A stretch of DNA of 64,000 bases from Bradyrhizobium sp. CCBAU 53421 (GCF_015291625.1 NZ_CP030047.1:868001-932000); one strand, 5' to 3'. Positions 53,752 through 63,194 are shown, counted from the stretch's first letter. Notes: generated by a model from the sequence alone, not told the origin. A program made the numbers and translations.

Positions 53752-53922
53752 ATGGAATGGTGGCCCTACGCACTCTTTGCGGTTGTTCTGATCGGATGCG
53801 TATTTGTCGTTCGCGCCCGTCGCGGCAGGAATCCGAGCGAGGATGAGGAATTGAACCGGCGGATTGACGAGCGCATCGATCGCCTCGATCTCAAGCGCCG
53901 CAATCGCGACGAGAATTCCTGA
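53752..53922 (+). CDS. 56-aa single-span membrane protein
   Basis: The ATG at 53752 opens a 57-codon frame. It encodes one hydrophobic segment (WPYALFAVVLIGCVFVV, about residues 4-20) followed by a positive stretch (RARRGR) and a highly charged tail of Asp, Glu and Arg repeats that could form a coiled coil. The positive-inside rule puts the tail in the cytoplasm. It has normal high-GC third positions. It is below common gene-length cutoffs and easily missed. Function unknown; it may be a small interaction partner or a phage-shock/septation-type accessory protein. Confidence 0.5.
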   Translation: MEWWPYALFAVVLIGCVFVVRARRGRNPSEDEELNRRIDERIDRLDLKRRNRDENS

Positions 53923-54227
53923 GCCAATTCCGCGAGACTGGCCTTGTGTGATGATCCCGGGATATTACGGCGATCTGTTCACGCAACGTGCGCGCCTAAC
54001 GGACCGTACTCGACCTGTTCTTCTCACAACGCGCAGTTATGTTTCCGTAGTTCTCCGCGTTTGAGAACGAAGTTCCGGCGGAACGATCTCTCCGGTTCCG
54101 GCATTGGCCAAACAGAACCGGCCAACCTCCGGCGAGAACGGCCGGTTCAAGCCCGCTGCCGGTCGTCCGCTTTCAACCACACCCCCTGAAGGACGGCCGG
54201 CGCGGGTGCTTGCGCGTCGAGGCAAAT
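53923..54227. other. Gene-free stretch with no recognised element
   Basis: This 305-bp stretch has only short frames without ribosome-binding sites, and its base composition is lower in GC than the flanking genes. I see no convincing promoter, repeat or RNA. It may hold the 3' end of the LLM transcript or degenerate sequence. Confidence 0.5.
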
Positions 54228-55247
54228 TCAGCGCCAGCCGAGAGCCGGCGCGATCTGGGTCAGGATGGTCTCGATCACATGGGCGTTGTAGGCGACGCCG
54301 AGTTGATTGGGGACGGTCAGCAGCAATGTATCGGCCTCCGCGATCGCCTCGTCCGTCTTCAGCTGCTCGATCAGCTTTTCCGGCTCGGCGGCATAGCCGC
54401 GGCCGAAGATCGCGCGCGTCCGCTCGTCGATGAAGCCGATCTGGTCTTCCTCCTGCCCGTTGCCGAAATAGGCGCGGTCGCGATCGTCGACCAGCGCGAA
54501 GATGCTGCGGCTCACCGAGACTCGCGGCTCGCGGGTGTGGCCGGCCTCCTTCCAGGCGGCGCGGTAGGCCCGGATCTGCGCGGCCTGCTGGATGTGGAAG
54601 GCCTCTCCGGTCTCGTCGCTCTTCAGCGTCGAGCTCTGCAGGTTCATGCCGAGCTTCGCCGCCCAGACCGCGGTTGCGTTCGAGCCGGCGCCCCACCAGA
54701 TGCGCTCGCGCAAGCCTTCCGAGAGCGGCTCGAGCCGCAGCAGGCCGGGCGGATTGGGAAACATCGGCCGCGGATTCGGCTGCGCAAAGCCTTGTCCGCG
54801 CAGCATGTCGAGGAAAATCTCGGCATGACGCCGGCCCATGTCGGCATCGGTCTCGCCTTCGCCCGGCTGATAGCCGAAATAGCGCCAGCCATCGATCACT
54901 TGTTCGGGCGAGCCGCGGCTGATGCCGAGTTGCAGGCGTCCCCTCGCGATCAGGTCGGCCGCGCCGGCGTCCTCGATCATGTAGAGCGGATTTTCGTAGC
55001 GCATGTCGATCACGGCGGTGCCGATTTCGATCCGGCTGGTCCTCGCGCCGACCGCCGCCAGCAGCGGGAACGGCGAGGCCAGCTGGCGAGCGAAGTGATG
55101 GACGCGAAAATACGCGCCGTCCGCGCCGAGCTCTTCTGCAGCGACCGCAAGGTCGATCGATTGCAGCAGCACATCCGCGGCGGAGCGGGCCTGCGATTGC
55201 GGGGAGGGCGTCCAGTGCCCGAACGAGAGGAATCCGATTTTTTTCAT
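54228..55247 (-). CDS. LLM-class (luciferase-like) flavin-dependent oxidoreductase
   Basis: A 339-residue luciferase-like monooxygenase family protein with a TIM-barrel. The N-terminal GFLSFGHWTPSPQSQARSA and AEELGADGAYFRVHHFARQL regions and LGISRGSPEQVIDGWRYFGY near 130 are typical; the last binds the FMN phosphate. A later DADTLLLTVPNQLGV-type segment (AEADTLLLTVPNQLG) is also common in this family. The reduced flavin would come from a separate reductase. The substrate is unknown. Confidence 0.88.
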   Translation of the reverse strand: MKKIGFLSFGHWTPSPQSQARSAADVLLQSIDLAVAAEELGADGAYFRVHHFARQLASPFPLLAAVGARTSRIEIGTAVIDMRYENPLYMIEDAGAADLIARGRLQLGISRGSPEQVIDGWRYFGYQPGEGETDADMGRRHAEIFLDMLRGQGFAQPNPRPMFPNPPGLLRLEPLSEGLRERIWWGAGSNATAVWAAKLGMNLQSSTLKSDETGEAFHIQQAAQIRAYRAAWKEAGHTREPRVSVSRSIFALVDDRDRAYFGNGQEEDQIGFIDERTRAIFGRGYAAEPEKLIEQLKTDEAIAEADTLLLTVPNQLGVAYNAHVIETILTQIAPALGWR

Positions 55248-55493
55248 GTCGGCAATGTAGGCATATCAGGCGCGAATTGCGAACGGTGGCATGGCCCGGC
55301 GATGACGGAAATGTTTACCACTCGGGGAAAGTTGATTCAGCAAGCGTTGCGGGTTCTGCGGATCGCGCGCCTGTGTATGCGCTGCATGCGCTTTGGTCTT
55401 GCCGCCTGCGCTGCGGCGCGGCTTGCGATCGGCGCGCGCGCCGCCTAGCTTTCGGCCGCCATTCTTCCCGCCACCACGCTTCCGCAGGTCCAG

Positions 55494-56660
55494 ATGTCGC
55501 AGCCGTTCTTGTTTCAGCCGATCACGCTTCGCGGCGTGACCTCCCGAAACCGCATCCTGATTTCACCGATGTGCCAGTATTCGGCGACCGACGGCCTCGC
55601 CAATGACTGGCATCTTGTTCATCTTGGCAAATTCGCCCAGGGCGGCGCCGGGCTCGTGATGGTCGAGGCCGCGGCGGTCACCGCCGAGGGGCGCATCACC
55701 CATGGCGACGTCGGCATCTGGAACGACGAGCAGATCGCACCGCTCGAACGCATCGCCGCTTTCCTGAAGGACAACGGCGCGGTGCCCTCGATCCAGCTTG
55801 CGCATGCCGGCCGCAAGGCCAGCATGCAGCGCCCATGGTACGGCAATGCCGCGCTCGACGCGGCCGACCGCGCTCGCGGCGATTTGCCGTGGCGCACGGT
55901 GGCGCCGAGTGCGATCCCGATGGAGGAAGGCTGGCTGATGCCGCACGCGCTCGAAATTGCCGAGCTCGCCGTGCTGCGCGAGCATTGGCGCCGCGCCACC
56001 TTGCGCGCGGTCGAGGCCGGCTTCGAATTCGTCGAGGTGCATTGCGCGCACGGCTATCTGCTGCACGAATTCCTGTCGCCCTTGTCGAACCGCCGCAGCG
56101 ACGCCTATGGCGGCGACCGCGCCGGGCGGATGCGCTATCCGCTCGAGATCATCGAGACCGTGCGTGCCGCCTGGCCCGCGGAGCGGCCGCTGGCGGTGCG
56201 CATCTCCTCGGTCGATGGTGTCGATGGCGGCCTGACGCTCGAGGATCAGATCGCATTCGCGCGCGAAGCCAAGGCGCGCGGCGCCGATCTGATCGATTGT
56301 TCGTCGGGCGGCCTGCTCGGCTCGGCAACCGCGGCGCGGATTCCGCGCGGCTATGGCTTCCAGGTGCCCTATGCGGAGGAAATCCGCCGCGCCGCCGAGG
56401 TTGCGACCATCGCGGTCGGGCTGATCCTGCATCCGCAGCAGGCGGAGGATGTCCTGGCCAGCGGCCAGGCCGATCTGGTCGCGATCGGGCGCGAGGCGCT
56501 GTTCGATCCGAACTGGCCGCTGCATGCCGAGCTTGCGCTGGGCGGCGGAAGCGGCGAGGTGTTCGCGTCCTGGCCGAAGCAGTATGGTTGGTGGCTGGAG
56601 CGGCGCGAGCCGGGCCTGCGCAGACTCGAAGGGCCGCCGCTGCCGTTCCGCAACGTGTGA
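55494..56660 (+). CDS. Old yellow enzyme-type NADH:flavin oxidoreductase (YqjM-like)
   Basis: A 388-residue TIM-barrel flavoprotein of the OYE family. SRNRILISPMCQYSATDGLANDWHLVHLGKFAQGGAGLV gives the FMN site with the Cys of the YqjM subgroup, PSIQLAHAGRKASMQRPWYG provides the His-Ala-Gly-Arg site, and VEVHCAHGYLLHEFLSPLSNRR holds the second His pair. The C-terminal FASWPKQYGWWLERRE is the usual arginine-finger region. It reduces activated C=C bonds with NAD(P)H. It begins an operon with the DapA-like gene 38 bp downstream. Confidence 0.9.
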   Translation: MSQPFLFQPITLRGVTSRNRILISPMCQYSATDGLANDWHLVHLGKFAQGGAGLVMVEAAAVTAEGRITHGDVGIWNDEQIAPLERIAAFLKDNGAVPSIQLAHAGRKASMQRPWYGNAALDAADRARGDLPWRTVAPSAIPMEEGWLMPHALEIAELAVLREHWRRATLRAVEAGFEFVEVHCAHGYLLHEFLSPLSNRRSDAYGGDRAGRMRYPLEIIETVRAAWPAERPLAVRISSVDGVDGGLTLEDQIAFAREAKARGADLIDCSSGGLLGSATAARIPRGYGFQVPYAEEIRRAAEVATIAVGLILHPQQAEDVLASGQADLVAIGREALFDPNWPLHAELALGGGSGEVFASWPKQYGWWLERREPGLRRLEGPPLPFRNV

Positions 56661-56698
56661 CGGATCAAGCTGCGGCAGATCATGAGGGAGGATTTGAC

Positions 56699-57628
56699 AT
56701 GACGAATTCGGCACAGCGTCCCTATCGCGGCGTGTTCCCGGTGGCGCCGACGATCTTCGACGCCGGCGGCAACCTCGATCTCGACGGGCAGCGGCGCTGC
56801 ATCGATTTCATGATCGATGCCGGCTCGCACGGCATCTGCATCCTCGCCAACTTCTCCGAGCAGTTCGTGCTGACCGATGCCGAGCGCGAGACCGTGATGC
56901 ATGCCGTGCTCGAGCACGTCGCGGGCCGCATTCCCGTGATCGTCACCACCACGCATTTCTCCTCGGCGGTGTGTGCTGCGCGCAGCCGCGAGGCGGAGGC
57001 CGCCGGTGCCGCGATGGTGATGATCATGCCGCCCTATCACGGCGCGACCTTCCGCGTTGGCGAGCCGGCGATCTACGAGTTCTATCGGACGGTGTCGGAT
57101 GCCATCAACATCCCGATCATGATCCAGGATGCGCCGGTCGCGGGCACGCCGCTGTCGGTGGACTTGCTGGCGCGGATGGCGAAGGAACTCGCCAACATCA
57201 GGTACTTCAAGATCGAGGTGCCGATGGCCGCGAACAAGCTGCGCGGCCTGATCGAGAAGGGCGGCAGCGTGATCGAGGGACCGTGGGACGGCGAGGAGGC
57301 GATCACGCTGATGGCCGATCTCGATGCCGGCGCCACCGGAGCGATGACCGGCGGGGGCTATCCCGACGGCATCCGCCAGATCATCGATCCGTTCTTCGCC
57401 GGCCGCCGCGACGAGGCCGTGCAGGCCTACGCGCGCTGGCTGCCGCTGATCAATTACGAGAACCGCCAATGCGGACTGCAGGCCTGCAAGGTGCTGATGC
57501 GCGAAGGCGGTGTCATCAAGTCGGACGCAGTGCGGCACCCGTTGCAACCGCTGCATCCGGCGACGCGCGTCGGCCTGATCGAGATCGCGCGCGCGCTCGA
57601 TCCGGTCGTGCTGCGCTGGGGGCGCTGA
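56699..57628 (+). CDS. Dihydrodipicolinate synthase (DapA) family aldolase
   Basis: A 309-residue TIM-barrel class I aldolase. APTIFDAGGNLDLDGQRRCID starts the barrel, and the motifs GICILANFSEQFVLTDAER and PVIVTTTHFSSAVCAARSRE follow. The Schiff-base Lys lies in RYFKIEVPMAAN, and the YEFYRTVSD region carries the proton-relay Tyr. The usual GGTGE of DapA is replaced by ILANFSE, so it is probably not a lysine-pathway enzyme. A role in degrading a keto-acid or aromatic intermediate fits the adjacent OYE. The ATG at 56699 has GGGAGGA upstream. Confidence 0.87.
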   Translation: MTNSAQRPYRGVFPVAPTIFDAGGNLDLDGQRRCIDFMIDAGSHGICILANFSEQFVLTDAERETVMHAVLEHVAGRIPVIVTTTHFSSAVCAARSREAEAAGAAMVMIMPPYHGATFRVGEPAIYEFYRTVSDAINIPIMIQDAPVAGTPLSVDLLARMAKELANIRYFKIEVPMAANKLRGLIEKGGSVIEGPWDGEEAITLMADLDAGATGAMTGGGYPDGIRQIIDPFFAGRRDEAVQAYARWLPLINYENRQCGLQACKVLMREGGVIKSDAVRHPLQPLHPATRVGLIEIARALDPVVLRWGR

Positions 57629-57775
57629 GCGCGCCACCCGGCTGCCTCGTCCGGATCGTCGCTGCCGGCTGCATTCACATAACCGTCAACAACGGTATCT
57701 ACCGTTCCGGTACGGGGAGCGGGCGAGTTTTCCCCGCGTGTGCATTCTGGATACGTCTGACCGCTCGGGCAGAGG

Positions 57776-58052
57776 ATGATCGAGACCTTCCGGGTTGGCG
57801 GTTTTGCGATGCGCTACGGCCATTTCGTGCCGCGGCTCTATAATTATTGCCGGTCGCTCGGCTTTGAGCGGCAGCAGATGTTGCCGTCACGCGCCTTCCC
57901 GCCTGCGCGACGGCCGCTCGTTCCTGCTGGAGCAGGAGCAGCTGGTCGAGACGCTGCGCCGGATGCCGGGCGAGAATCCGGATTGCCTGTCGTTCGACAC
58001 CACGATCGAGCAGATGACCACTGCGCCGGAAATCCGGATCCCGATCGGCTGA
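57776..58052 (+). pseudogene. Frameshifted, internally deleted relic of an LCIB/carbonic anhydrase-like gene
   Basis: The frame at 57776 encodes MRYGHFVPRLYNYCRSLGFE and MLPSRAF, which looks like the start of LCIB-type carbonic anhydrase-like proteins. It then shifts. A second frame, ending at 58052, encodes RLRDGRSFLLEQEQ...LRRMPGENPDCLSFDTTIEQM, which resembles the C-terminal end of the same family. The central metal-binding part is absent. I read this as a deletion relic, not an active enzyme. The family call rests on memory of these motifs and needs a database check. Confidence 0.5.
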
Positions 58053-58252
58053 TGCATATGACGACGCTCCCCGCCCTGCGCAGGCACGCTGCTCCCGAAC
58101 CGCGCCTCCAGCGCCTTGCATTCGCGGACCGCGGGCGAGGCTTGACCCGCCGCCACTTCATCCTCGGCTGCCTCGGAATGGCGGCGGGCCATATCGTGCG
58201 GCTGCTCGACAGGCTCCAGCAATTGCCGTTGCTGCGAATTCGTTTTCCGTGA
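58052..58252 (+). CDS. Small 66-aa orphan protein
   Basis: An ATG at 58052, overlapping the relic's stop (TGATG), opens a 66-codon frame. The protein is basic, with an Arg-rich N-terminal half and a hydrophobic stretch HFILGCLGMAAGHIV (about 35-49) that could be a membrane anchor or a signal-like helix. A second ATG at 58058 would be as good. It may be a genuine small gene or a remnant. No family is recognised. Confidence 0.4.
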   Translation: MHMTTLPALRRHAAPEPRLQRLAFADRGRGLTRRHFILGCLGMAAGHIVRLLDRLQQLPLLRIRFP

Positions 58253-58267
58253 CCTTGGGCGGACGCG

Positions 58268-59515
58268 CTAAAGCCAGCGCGAGACGGAGAAGATCAGCAG
58301 GCCGACCAGCCCGCCGACGACGGTGCCGTTGATCCGGATGAATTGCAGATCGCGCCCGACCTGCAATTCGATCCGCATGATCAGCGTTTCGGTGTCCCAG
58401 TTCTCGACCACCTTGCGGATGAAGGCTGCGATCTCCTGGCGGCGCGAGGCGAGGGCGCGCAGCGCGGCGACCCGAAGCCAGCGGTTGATGCGGTCGCGCA
58501 TCTCGGCATCGTCACGGACCCGGGCGGCAAGCGAGATCAGCGCGGTTTCGATGGCATCCGCGATCGCGGCCGAGGTCGCCGCAGAGTTCAGCCGAGCCTC
58601 GATCGCCTGCCACATCGCGTCGATCTGCCGGATCACGGCAGGATTGTCGAGCATGCGCTGCTTCAGCTCTTCGCCCCTGGCGAGGTAGTCGGGATCGGTG
58701 GCGAGCCGGTCGATCAGACGCTCGACCTCGGCCTTGAGTTCGATCCGCCAGGGATGGTTTGGCTCGCGCATCTCGTCGAGGGTCTGACCGATGCCGGAGA
58801 TGACGCGGTCGGCCACGATGCCGTCGACCCATTTCGGCACGAAGCGGTAGGAGCGCTGCGAGACCTTCTTGCGGATGGTCTCCTTGTTGTTGGCGAGCGC
58901 CTCGCTCGCCGAATTGATCAGGCGCTCGACGAGCGCCTGCGCGTCGCCATGCGCCCACAACAGCGCCAGCACGCGCGATGCGAGCGGAGCCACCGGAACT
59001 GCCGCGATCCCCTGCCGGGTTCGGCGGGTCAGGAAGGAATTGAGCTCGGCGCTCGGCGTCGCCTGCAGAGCCTGGTGGACCGCCGAGACCGTGCGTTGCG
59101 CGGCGCTGCGGGCGTGCGACGGCCGCTCGATCCAGTGCGCCGCCCAGCCGGCGATATCGACGTCGCGGATGCGGTCGCCGACCACGCGGGGCGACAGGAA
59201 GTTGTTGGCGATGAAGCGGCCCAGCGCCACCGCGATGCGCTGCTTGCTCTGCGGAACGATCGCGGTGTGCGGGATCGGGACGCCGAGCGGATGGCGGAAC
59301 AGCGCGACGACCGCGAACCAGTCGGCGCAGGCGCCGATCATGCCGGCTTCTGCGAAGGCGCGCGGATAGGCCAGCCACGGCCAGTGCGGCTGCGCCATCG
59401 AGGTCGCCAGAAACACCAGCAGCATCAGCACGAGCAGGGCCGTGGCGAGTGCTCGCATGCGGCGCAGGTCGCGCAGCCTGGTGTCCTCAGGCGGAAGCAC
59501 GGCGCCGATGTCCAA
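58268..59515 (-). CDS. DUF445 (YjiN-like) inner-membrane protein
   Basis: A 415-residue protein with one hydrophobic segment near the N-terminus (residues about 22-45) and one at the C-terminus (VVGGLVGLLIFSVSRWL), with a long helical soluble part between. AEAGMIGACADWFAVVALFRHPLGVPIPHTAIVP is the DUF445 signature. The soluble part is mostly alpha-helical, with many charged residues. The family's role is unknown. It follows the EcsC-family gene by 6 bp and appears to be the last gene of the P-type ATPase operon. Confidence 0.85.
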   Translation of the reverse strand: MDIGAVLPPEDTRLRDLRRMRALATALLVLMLLVFLATSMAQPHWPWLAYPRAFAEAGMIGACADWFAVVALFRHPLGVPIPHTAIVPQSKQRIAVALGRFIANNFLSPRVVGDRIRDVDIAGWAAHWIERPSHARSAAQRTVSAVHQALQATPSAELNSFLTRRTRQGIAAVPVAPLASRVLALLWAHGDAQALVERLINSASEALANNKETIRKKVSQRSYRFVPKWVDGIVADRVISGIGQTLDEMREPNHPWRIELKAEVERLIDRLATDPDYLARGEELKQRMLDNPAVIRQIDAMWQAIEARLNSAATSAAIADAIETALISLAARVRDDAEMRDRINRWLRVAALRALASRRQEIAAFIRKVVENWDTETLIMRIELQVGRDLQFIRINGTVVGGLVGLLIFSVSRWL

Positions 59516-59521
59516 TTGGCT

Positions 59522-60361
59522 TCATGCCGTCGCGACGCCGCGGCGCGGCGCGAGCCTCGCCGCGATCGCCGCATAATGTTGCCGAACGCCGGCGCTGCCA
59601 TGGAGCCGCTCCAGCCGGCGCACGGTGAAGTGGCCCTTCGCGATCTTCTGGAAATGGTCCATGAAGATGACGTTGACGGTCGCGCCGAACGCTGCGCCGA
59701 TGATCGGTACCGCGCCGGCCGCGGCCTTGTCGGAGACCACCAGCCCGAACCGGGAGACGATCTCGCTGACCAGATTGGAGATCACGGGGGCGGAGGCATC
59801 CACCGCGCCGCGCTCCAAAATATAGGCGGCCGCGTCGCTGGTGTATTTGCTGATCAGCGCGCGGGCGGCGTAATAGCCGATGTCGACATTCTCGTCGGTT
59901 CGCTTGGTGCCGTAGGCGAAGACTTCGAGACACGCGAGCCGTGCCTCGATCTGGGAGAGATCTTCACCCTGGTGCCGGGCGATCTCGGCAATCGCGCGCA
60001 GCATCAAGGTCGTCGTCAGAGGAAGCTCGACCGCCAGCGCACCGAAGCCGAACAGGCCGCTGACGCCGCCGGTCACCCCGGCGAGAAACGACGAGAAGGT
60101 GACCGCGGGCGAGGGCGGTGGCTTCTCGTCGAGCGTGTCGACGGCAACTTCCAGTCCCTTCATGACCGCCGTGCGCACCAGCCCGCTGAGCTGGCGGTTG
60201 GCGGTTTTCGGCAGCAGGTTGAGGACGCGATTGACGGGAACGCCGGCATAGTCGGCGATCCTCGCCGCGAGGTTGGAGCTCTCGAGCGTCTTGACGGCGG
60301 CTTGCAGTGCGGCGTGATCGCCGGGAGGAAGAACGAGGAGCTGGGTGACTTCCTGGCTCAT
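59522..60361 (-). CDS. EcsC-family protein
   Basis: A 279-residue protein. The central hydrophobic stretch SSFLAGVTGGVSGLFGFGAL and LPLTTTLMLRAIAEIARHQGEDLSQIEARLA are typical of EcsC-family proteins; the C-terminal half holds VPIIGAAFGATVNVIFMDHFQ. The family is linked to the membrane and often to transport operons, but has no proven activity. ATG 60361 overlaps the P-type ATPase stop (ATGA at 60358-60361), so translation is probably coupled. Confidence 0.85.
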   Translation of the reverse strand: MSQEVTQLLVLPPGDHAALQAAVKTLESSNLAARIADYAGVPVNRVLNLLPKTANRQLSGLVRTAVMKGLEVAVDTLDEKPPPSPAVTFSSFLAGVTGGVSGLFGFGALAVELPLTTTLMLRAIAEIARHQGEDLSQIEARLACLEVFAYGTKRTDENVDIGYYAARALISKYTSDAAAYILERGAVDASAPVISNLVSEIVSRFGLVVSDKAAAGAVPIIGAAFGATVNVIFMDHFQKIAKGHFTVRRLERLHGSAGVRQHYAAIAARLAPRRGVATA

Positions 60362-62475
60362 TGATAGCGCAGTATCGGCCGTATGCCGTTGAAGCTCGCG
60401 AGGATCGCCGAGCCATTGCTGATGAGCGCGGTCACCTCGGGCGTGATCAGGCCGCCGGGCAAAGCAAGGCCAAGCGCCAGCGTGTTGAGCGCGGCGACGA
60501 TGGCGTAGTTCTGCTTGATCAGGCTGACGGCGCCTTGCGAGATCTCGACTGCCTTGACCAGCTTCCAGAGCGAATCTTCCATCAGGATGACGTCGGCGGA
60601 TTCGTGCGTGACCTCGGCACCGTGCTTCATCGCGATCCCGACGTCGGCGAAGCTCAGCGCGGGAGAATCGTTGATGCCGTCGCCGACCATGGCGACCCTG
60701 CGCCCCTGGCGTTGCAGCTCCTGGATGACGCCGGCCTTGTCGGCCGGCAGCATGTCGGCGAAGTGCTCGGTGAGCCCGAGATTCTCGCAGACCGCGCGCG
60801 CCACCACCGCATTGTCGCCGGTCAGCATGATGCTGTTCTTGACGCCCAGCGCATGCAGCCGCTGGATCACCGAACGGCTCTCCTTGCGGATCTCGTCGGA
60901 GTAAGGCACGAGGCCCGCGAGCTTGCCGTCCACCGCGATATAGAGGCTCGAATAGCCGCGCTGGTCGAGCGCGGCGCGATCGAGGGCCGAGGCGTCGACA
61001 GCGATCTCGCTCTGGCGCATGAAGCGCTGGTTGCCGACATGGACATAGTAGCCGTTGACCTGGCCCTCGACGCCGAGGCCGAGGCGGTAGGTGGTCTCGT
61101 GGCACGGCGGGATGTTGACGGCGAGCTGCCGGGCCCGTGTGCGTAACGCTTCGGCGACCGGATGCTGCAGCTTGGTTTCGGCGGCTGCGGCGAGCCCGAG
61201 CAAATGGTTCGGCGTGATCGAGTTCTGGTAGGAGATCACGTCGATGACGGCGGGCGTGCCGTGGGTCAGGGTGCCGGTCTTGTCGAACACCATGGTGTCG
61301 ATCCCGGCGAGCTTCTCCATGTGGCCGCCGCTCTTGATGATCATGCCGGTGCGGGCGGCCAGCGTCATCGAGGACAGCACCGAGGTCGGCGCCGCGACGC
61401 GGATGCCGGTGCCGTAGTCGACGATCACCAGCGAGAGGAAGCGATTGAAGTCGCCCGAGACCATGGCGGTGCCGGTGGCGAGCGCCAGGGTGGGGGTCAC
61501 CAGGCGGTCGGCGAAGCGTTCGGCATGGTTCTGCATGCGGGTGTCGCCGATCGGCGCGGATTCGATCAATCGCACGATCTGGCCTGCGGTGGTCGCGGTT
61601 CCGACGCGCAGCGCGCGCAAGGTGATCTGGCCCTCGCGGATCACCGTGGCGGCAAAGGCCGCTTCGCCCTTGCCGCGATGCACCGGCAGGCCCTCGCCGG
61701 TGATGGTCTTCTGGTCGATGGTGGCGGAGCCGTCGATGATCTCGCCGTCGACCGGGATCATCTCGCCGGGATACACCACGACGATGTCGCCGTTCTTGAG
61801 CTCGGCAGCGGGGATCGACACCACCTCGCCGTCGCGCAGCAGCCAGGCTGTCTTCGACTGGAATTCGAGCAGCTCATTGATCGCGCGCCGCGAGCCCGCC
61901 GCGGTCAGGTCGCGGATCCAGTCGCCGAGCTTGATCAGCCAGGTGATGATGCAGCCGGCCAGCGGATTGCCCTGGACCACCGACGCGCTGATCGCGAGCG
62001 TGTCGAGCACGTCGATGTTCAGCCGGCTCTCGTTTGCCCAGACCTTCCAGGCGCGCTTGGCGATCGGGATCGCATTCCACAGCATCAGCGGCATGTTGAT
62101 CGCCGTGATCACCGGATTGGCGCTGAAGGCCATGAACAGCGACAGCGTCGGCAGTGCCAGCGGCGAGCGCTTGGAGACTTCCGGCGCGCTGGCGCGCGGC
62201 AACGCCACCTCCTGCGCGGCGCTCGCGCACAGCGCCTTGACGTCGGCGAGGCTCATGCTCCTGAAGCCGTTCAGCAGCGCCAGCAGCCTCTGCTCGCGGG
62301 CCGGATCATATTCCAGCACGAGGCTCGCGCAGTCGTAGTTGATCCGCGCGGTCCTGATACCGTCCTGGGCGCGCAGCCAGCCAAGGCAGGTCTCGCCGAA
62401 CTTGCGATTGTGCCTGAGCGCGGGAATGCTCAGACGAATGCGCCCAGGCATGGAGTGGCAGAAACTGAAGTCCAT
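60358..62475 (-). CDS. P1-type ATPase with HMA2 N-terminal domain, CPC motif replaced
   Basis: A 705-residue P-type ATPase. An N-terminal ferredoxin-like domain (about 1-75) has PGRIR at 10-14 instead of the CxxC metal site. The phosphorylated Asp is Asp398 in DKTGTLT; TITGEGLP and VGDGINDSP are intact, and the HP dipeptide of the nucleotide domain appears as LQHPVAEAL. The membrane helix that carries CPC or SPC in heavy-metal pumps reads VDYGTGIRVAAPTSV, with Asp353-Tyr354-Gly355. The transported ion is therefore unlikely to be Cu, Zn or Cd in the usual way. It lies in an operon with HMA2, EcsC and DUF445 genes. Confidence 0.9.
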   Translation of the reverse strand: MDFSFCHSMPGRIRLSIPALRHNRKFGETCLGWLRAQDGIRTARINYDCASLVLEYDPAREQRLLALLNGFRSMSLADVKALCASAAQEVALPRASAPEVSKRSPLALPTLSLFMAFSANPVITAINMPLMLWNAIPIAKRAWKVWANESRLNIDVLDTLAISASVVQGNPLAGCIITWLIKLGDWIRDLTAAGSRRAINELLEFQSKTAWLLRDGEVVSIPAAELKNGDIVVVYPGEMIPVDGEIIDGSATIDQKTITGEGLPVHRGKGEAAFAATVIREGQITLRALRVGTATTAGQIVRLIESAPIGDTRMQNHAERFADRLVTPTLALATGTAMVSGDFNRFLSLVIVDYGTGIRVAAPTSVLSSMTLAARTGMIIKSGGHMEKLAGIDTMVFDKTGTLTHGTPAVIDVISYQNSITPNHLLGLAAAAETKLQHPVAEALRTRARQLAVNIPPCHETTYRLGLGVEGQVNGYYVHVGNQRFMRQSEIAVDASALDRAALDQRGYSSLYIAVDGKLAGLVPYSDEIRKESRSVIQRLHALGVKNSIMLTGDNAVVARAVCENLGLTEHFADMLPADKAGVIQELQRQGRRVAMVGDGINDSPALSFADVGIAMKHGAEVTHESADVILMEDSLWKLVKAVEISQGAVSLIKQNYAIVAALNTLALGLALPGGLITPEVTALISNGSAILASFNGIRPILRYQ

Positions 62476-62501
62476 GAATTTGCGCTCTCGCCCCTGGCGG
62501 G

Positions 62502-63059
62502 TCAGGCCGTCGCGCCTGCCGGCTCCGCCTGCTCCGCGGCAGCCATGTTGGCCTGGATCATGTGGTTGAGCGCAAAGATCGCCAGCGTGACCCAGACCGG
62601 CGTCGCCGCATTGGCGCCGACCTCGAAGATGGTGAAGCCGGCGATGCCCGTGGCGAGCAGGATCTTCAGATCGACCACGTTTCCGGTGGCGACCTTGATG
62701 CCGTTGTCGAAGTCCTTGAAGAAATCGACGATCACCCTGGCCGTATGCGAGTGCTCGGCGAGGTACTCGGCTTCCTGCTCGATCTTGGTTGCCAGCGCGT
62801 CGATCTCATTGGCCGGCGGCTTGTAGTGGCCGCCGGTGTGATGCTCCAGTCGGCCGTGAAATTCGTCGTGCCGCTCGGTGTCGTAGTGCAGCACGATGCT
62901 GCCCGTCGCCGGGTTGACGATGACTTCCTCGATGCCGGGAATGACGCTGAAGGTCTGCTTGATCTGCTCGAGAAGCTCGGGGCTTTCCTTGGCCGACGGC
63001 ACCTTCATGCGAATCCGCCCCGGAATCTGATGCGCAATTTGCAGCTTCATCTTGGTCAT
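62502..63059 (-). CDS. HMA2-domain membrane protein
   Basis: A 185-residue protein. The N-terminal ferredoxin-like domain has IAHQIPGRIRMKVPSAKESP (PGRIR at 13-17) and GIEEVIVNPATGSIVLHYD, matching the domain at the start of the neighbouring P-type ATPase. It lacks the CxxC of metallochaperones. A C-terminal hydrophobic helix (ILLATGIAGFTIFEVGANAA, about 133-152) anchors it. I chose ATG 63059 with GAGAGGA upstream. It ends 26 bp before the ATPase start. An accessory subunit or regulator of the ATPase is the likely role. Confidence 0.85.
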   Translation of the reverse strand: MTKMKLQIAHQIPGRIRMKVPSAKESPELLEQIKQTFSVIPGIEEVIVNPATGSIVLHYDTERHDEFHGRLEHHTGGHYKPPANEIDALATKIEQEAEYLAEHSHTARVIVDFFKDFDNGIKVATGNVVDLKILLATGIAGFTIFEVGANAATPVWVTLAIFALNHMIQANMAAAEQAEPAGATA

Positions 63060-63194
63060 CGCAATCCTCTCACAGCGTTCCAACGCCGGCGCGGGGACGC
63101 GAATGATGCCGTCGTCAAATTGTTTGCAGCGCCGGCGTCGCAAGCCCGATCATCGGCGCGCTGCGCCGCCGTGCACGTGCCCGTCCGGCCCGGT

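Noticed and set aside
53944..54189. An 81-codon frame after the 56-aa gene
   Set aside because: It lacks a ribosome-binding site and has atypical composition; no family resemblance was seen.
57776..58252. The 158-codon frame as one functional protein
   Set aside because: It runs out of frame relative to the family's C-terminal segment and then into the unrelated small gene at 58052; a frameshifted relic explains it better.
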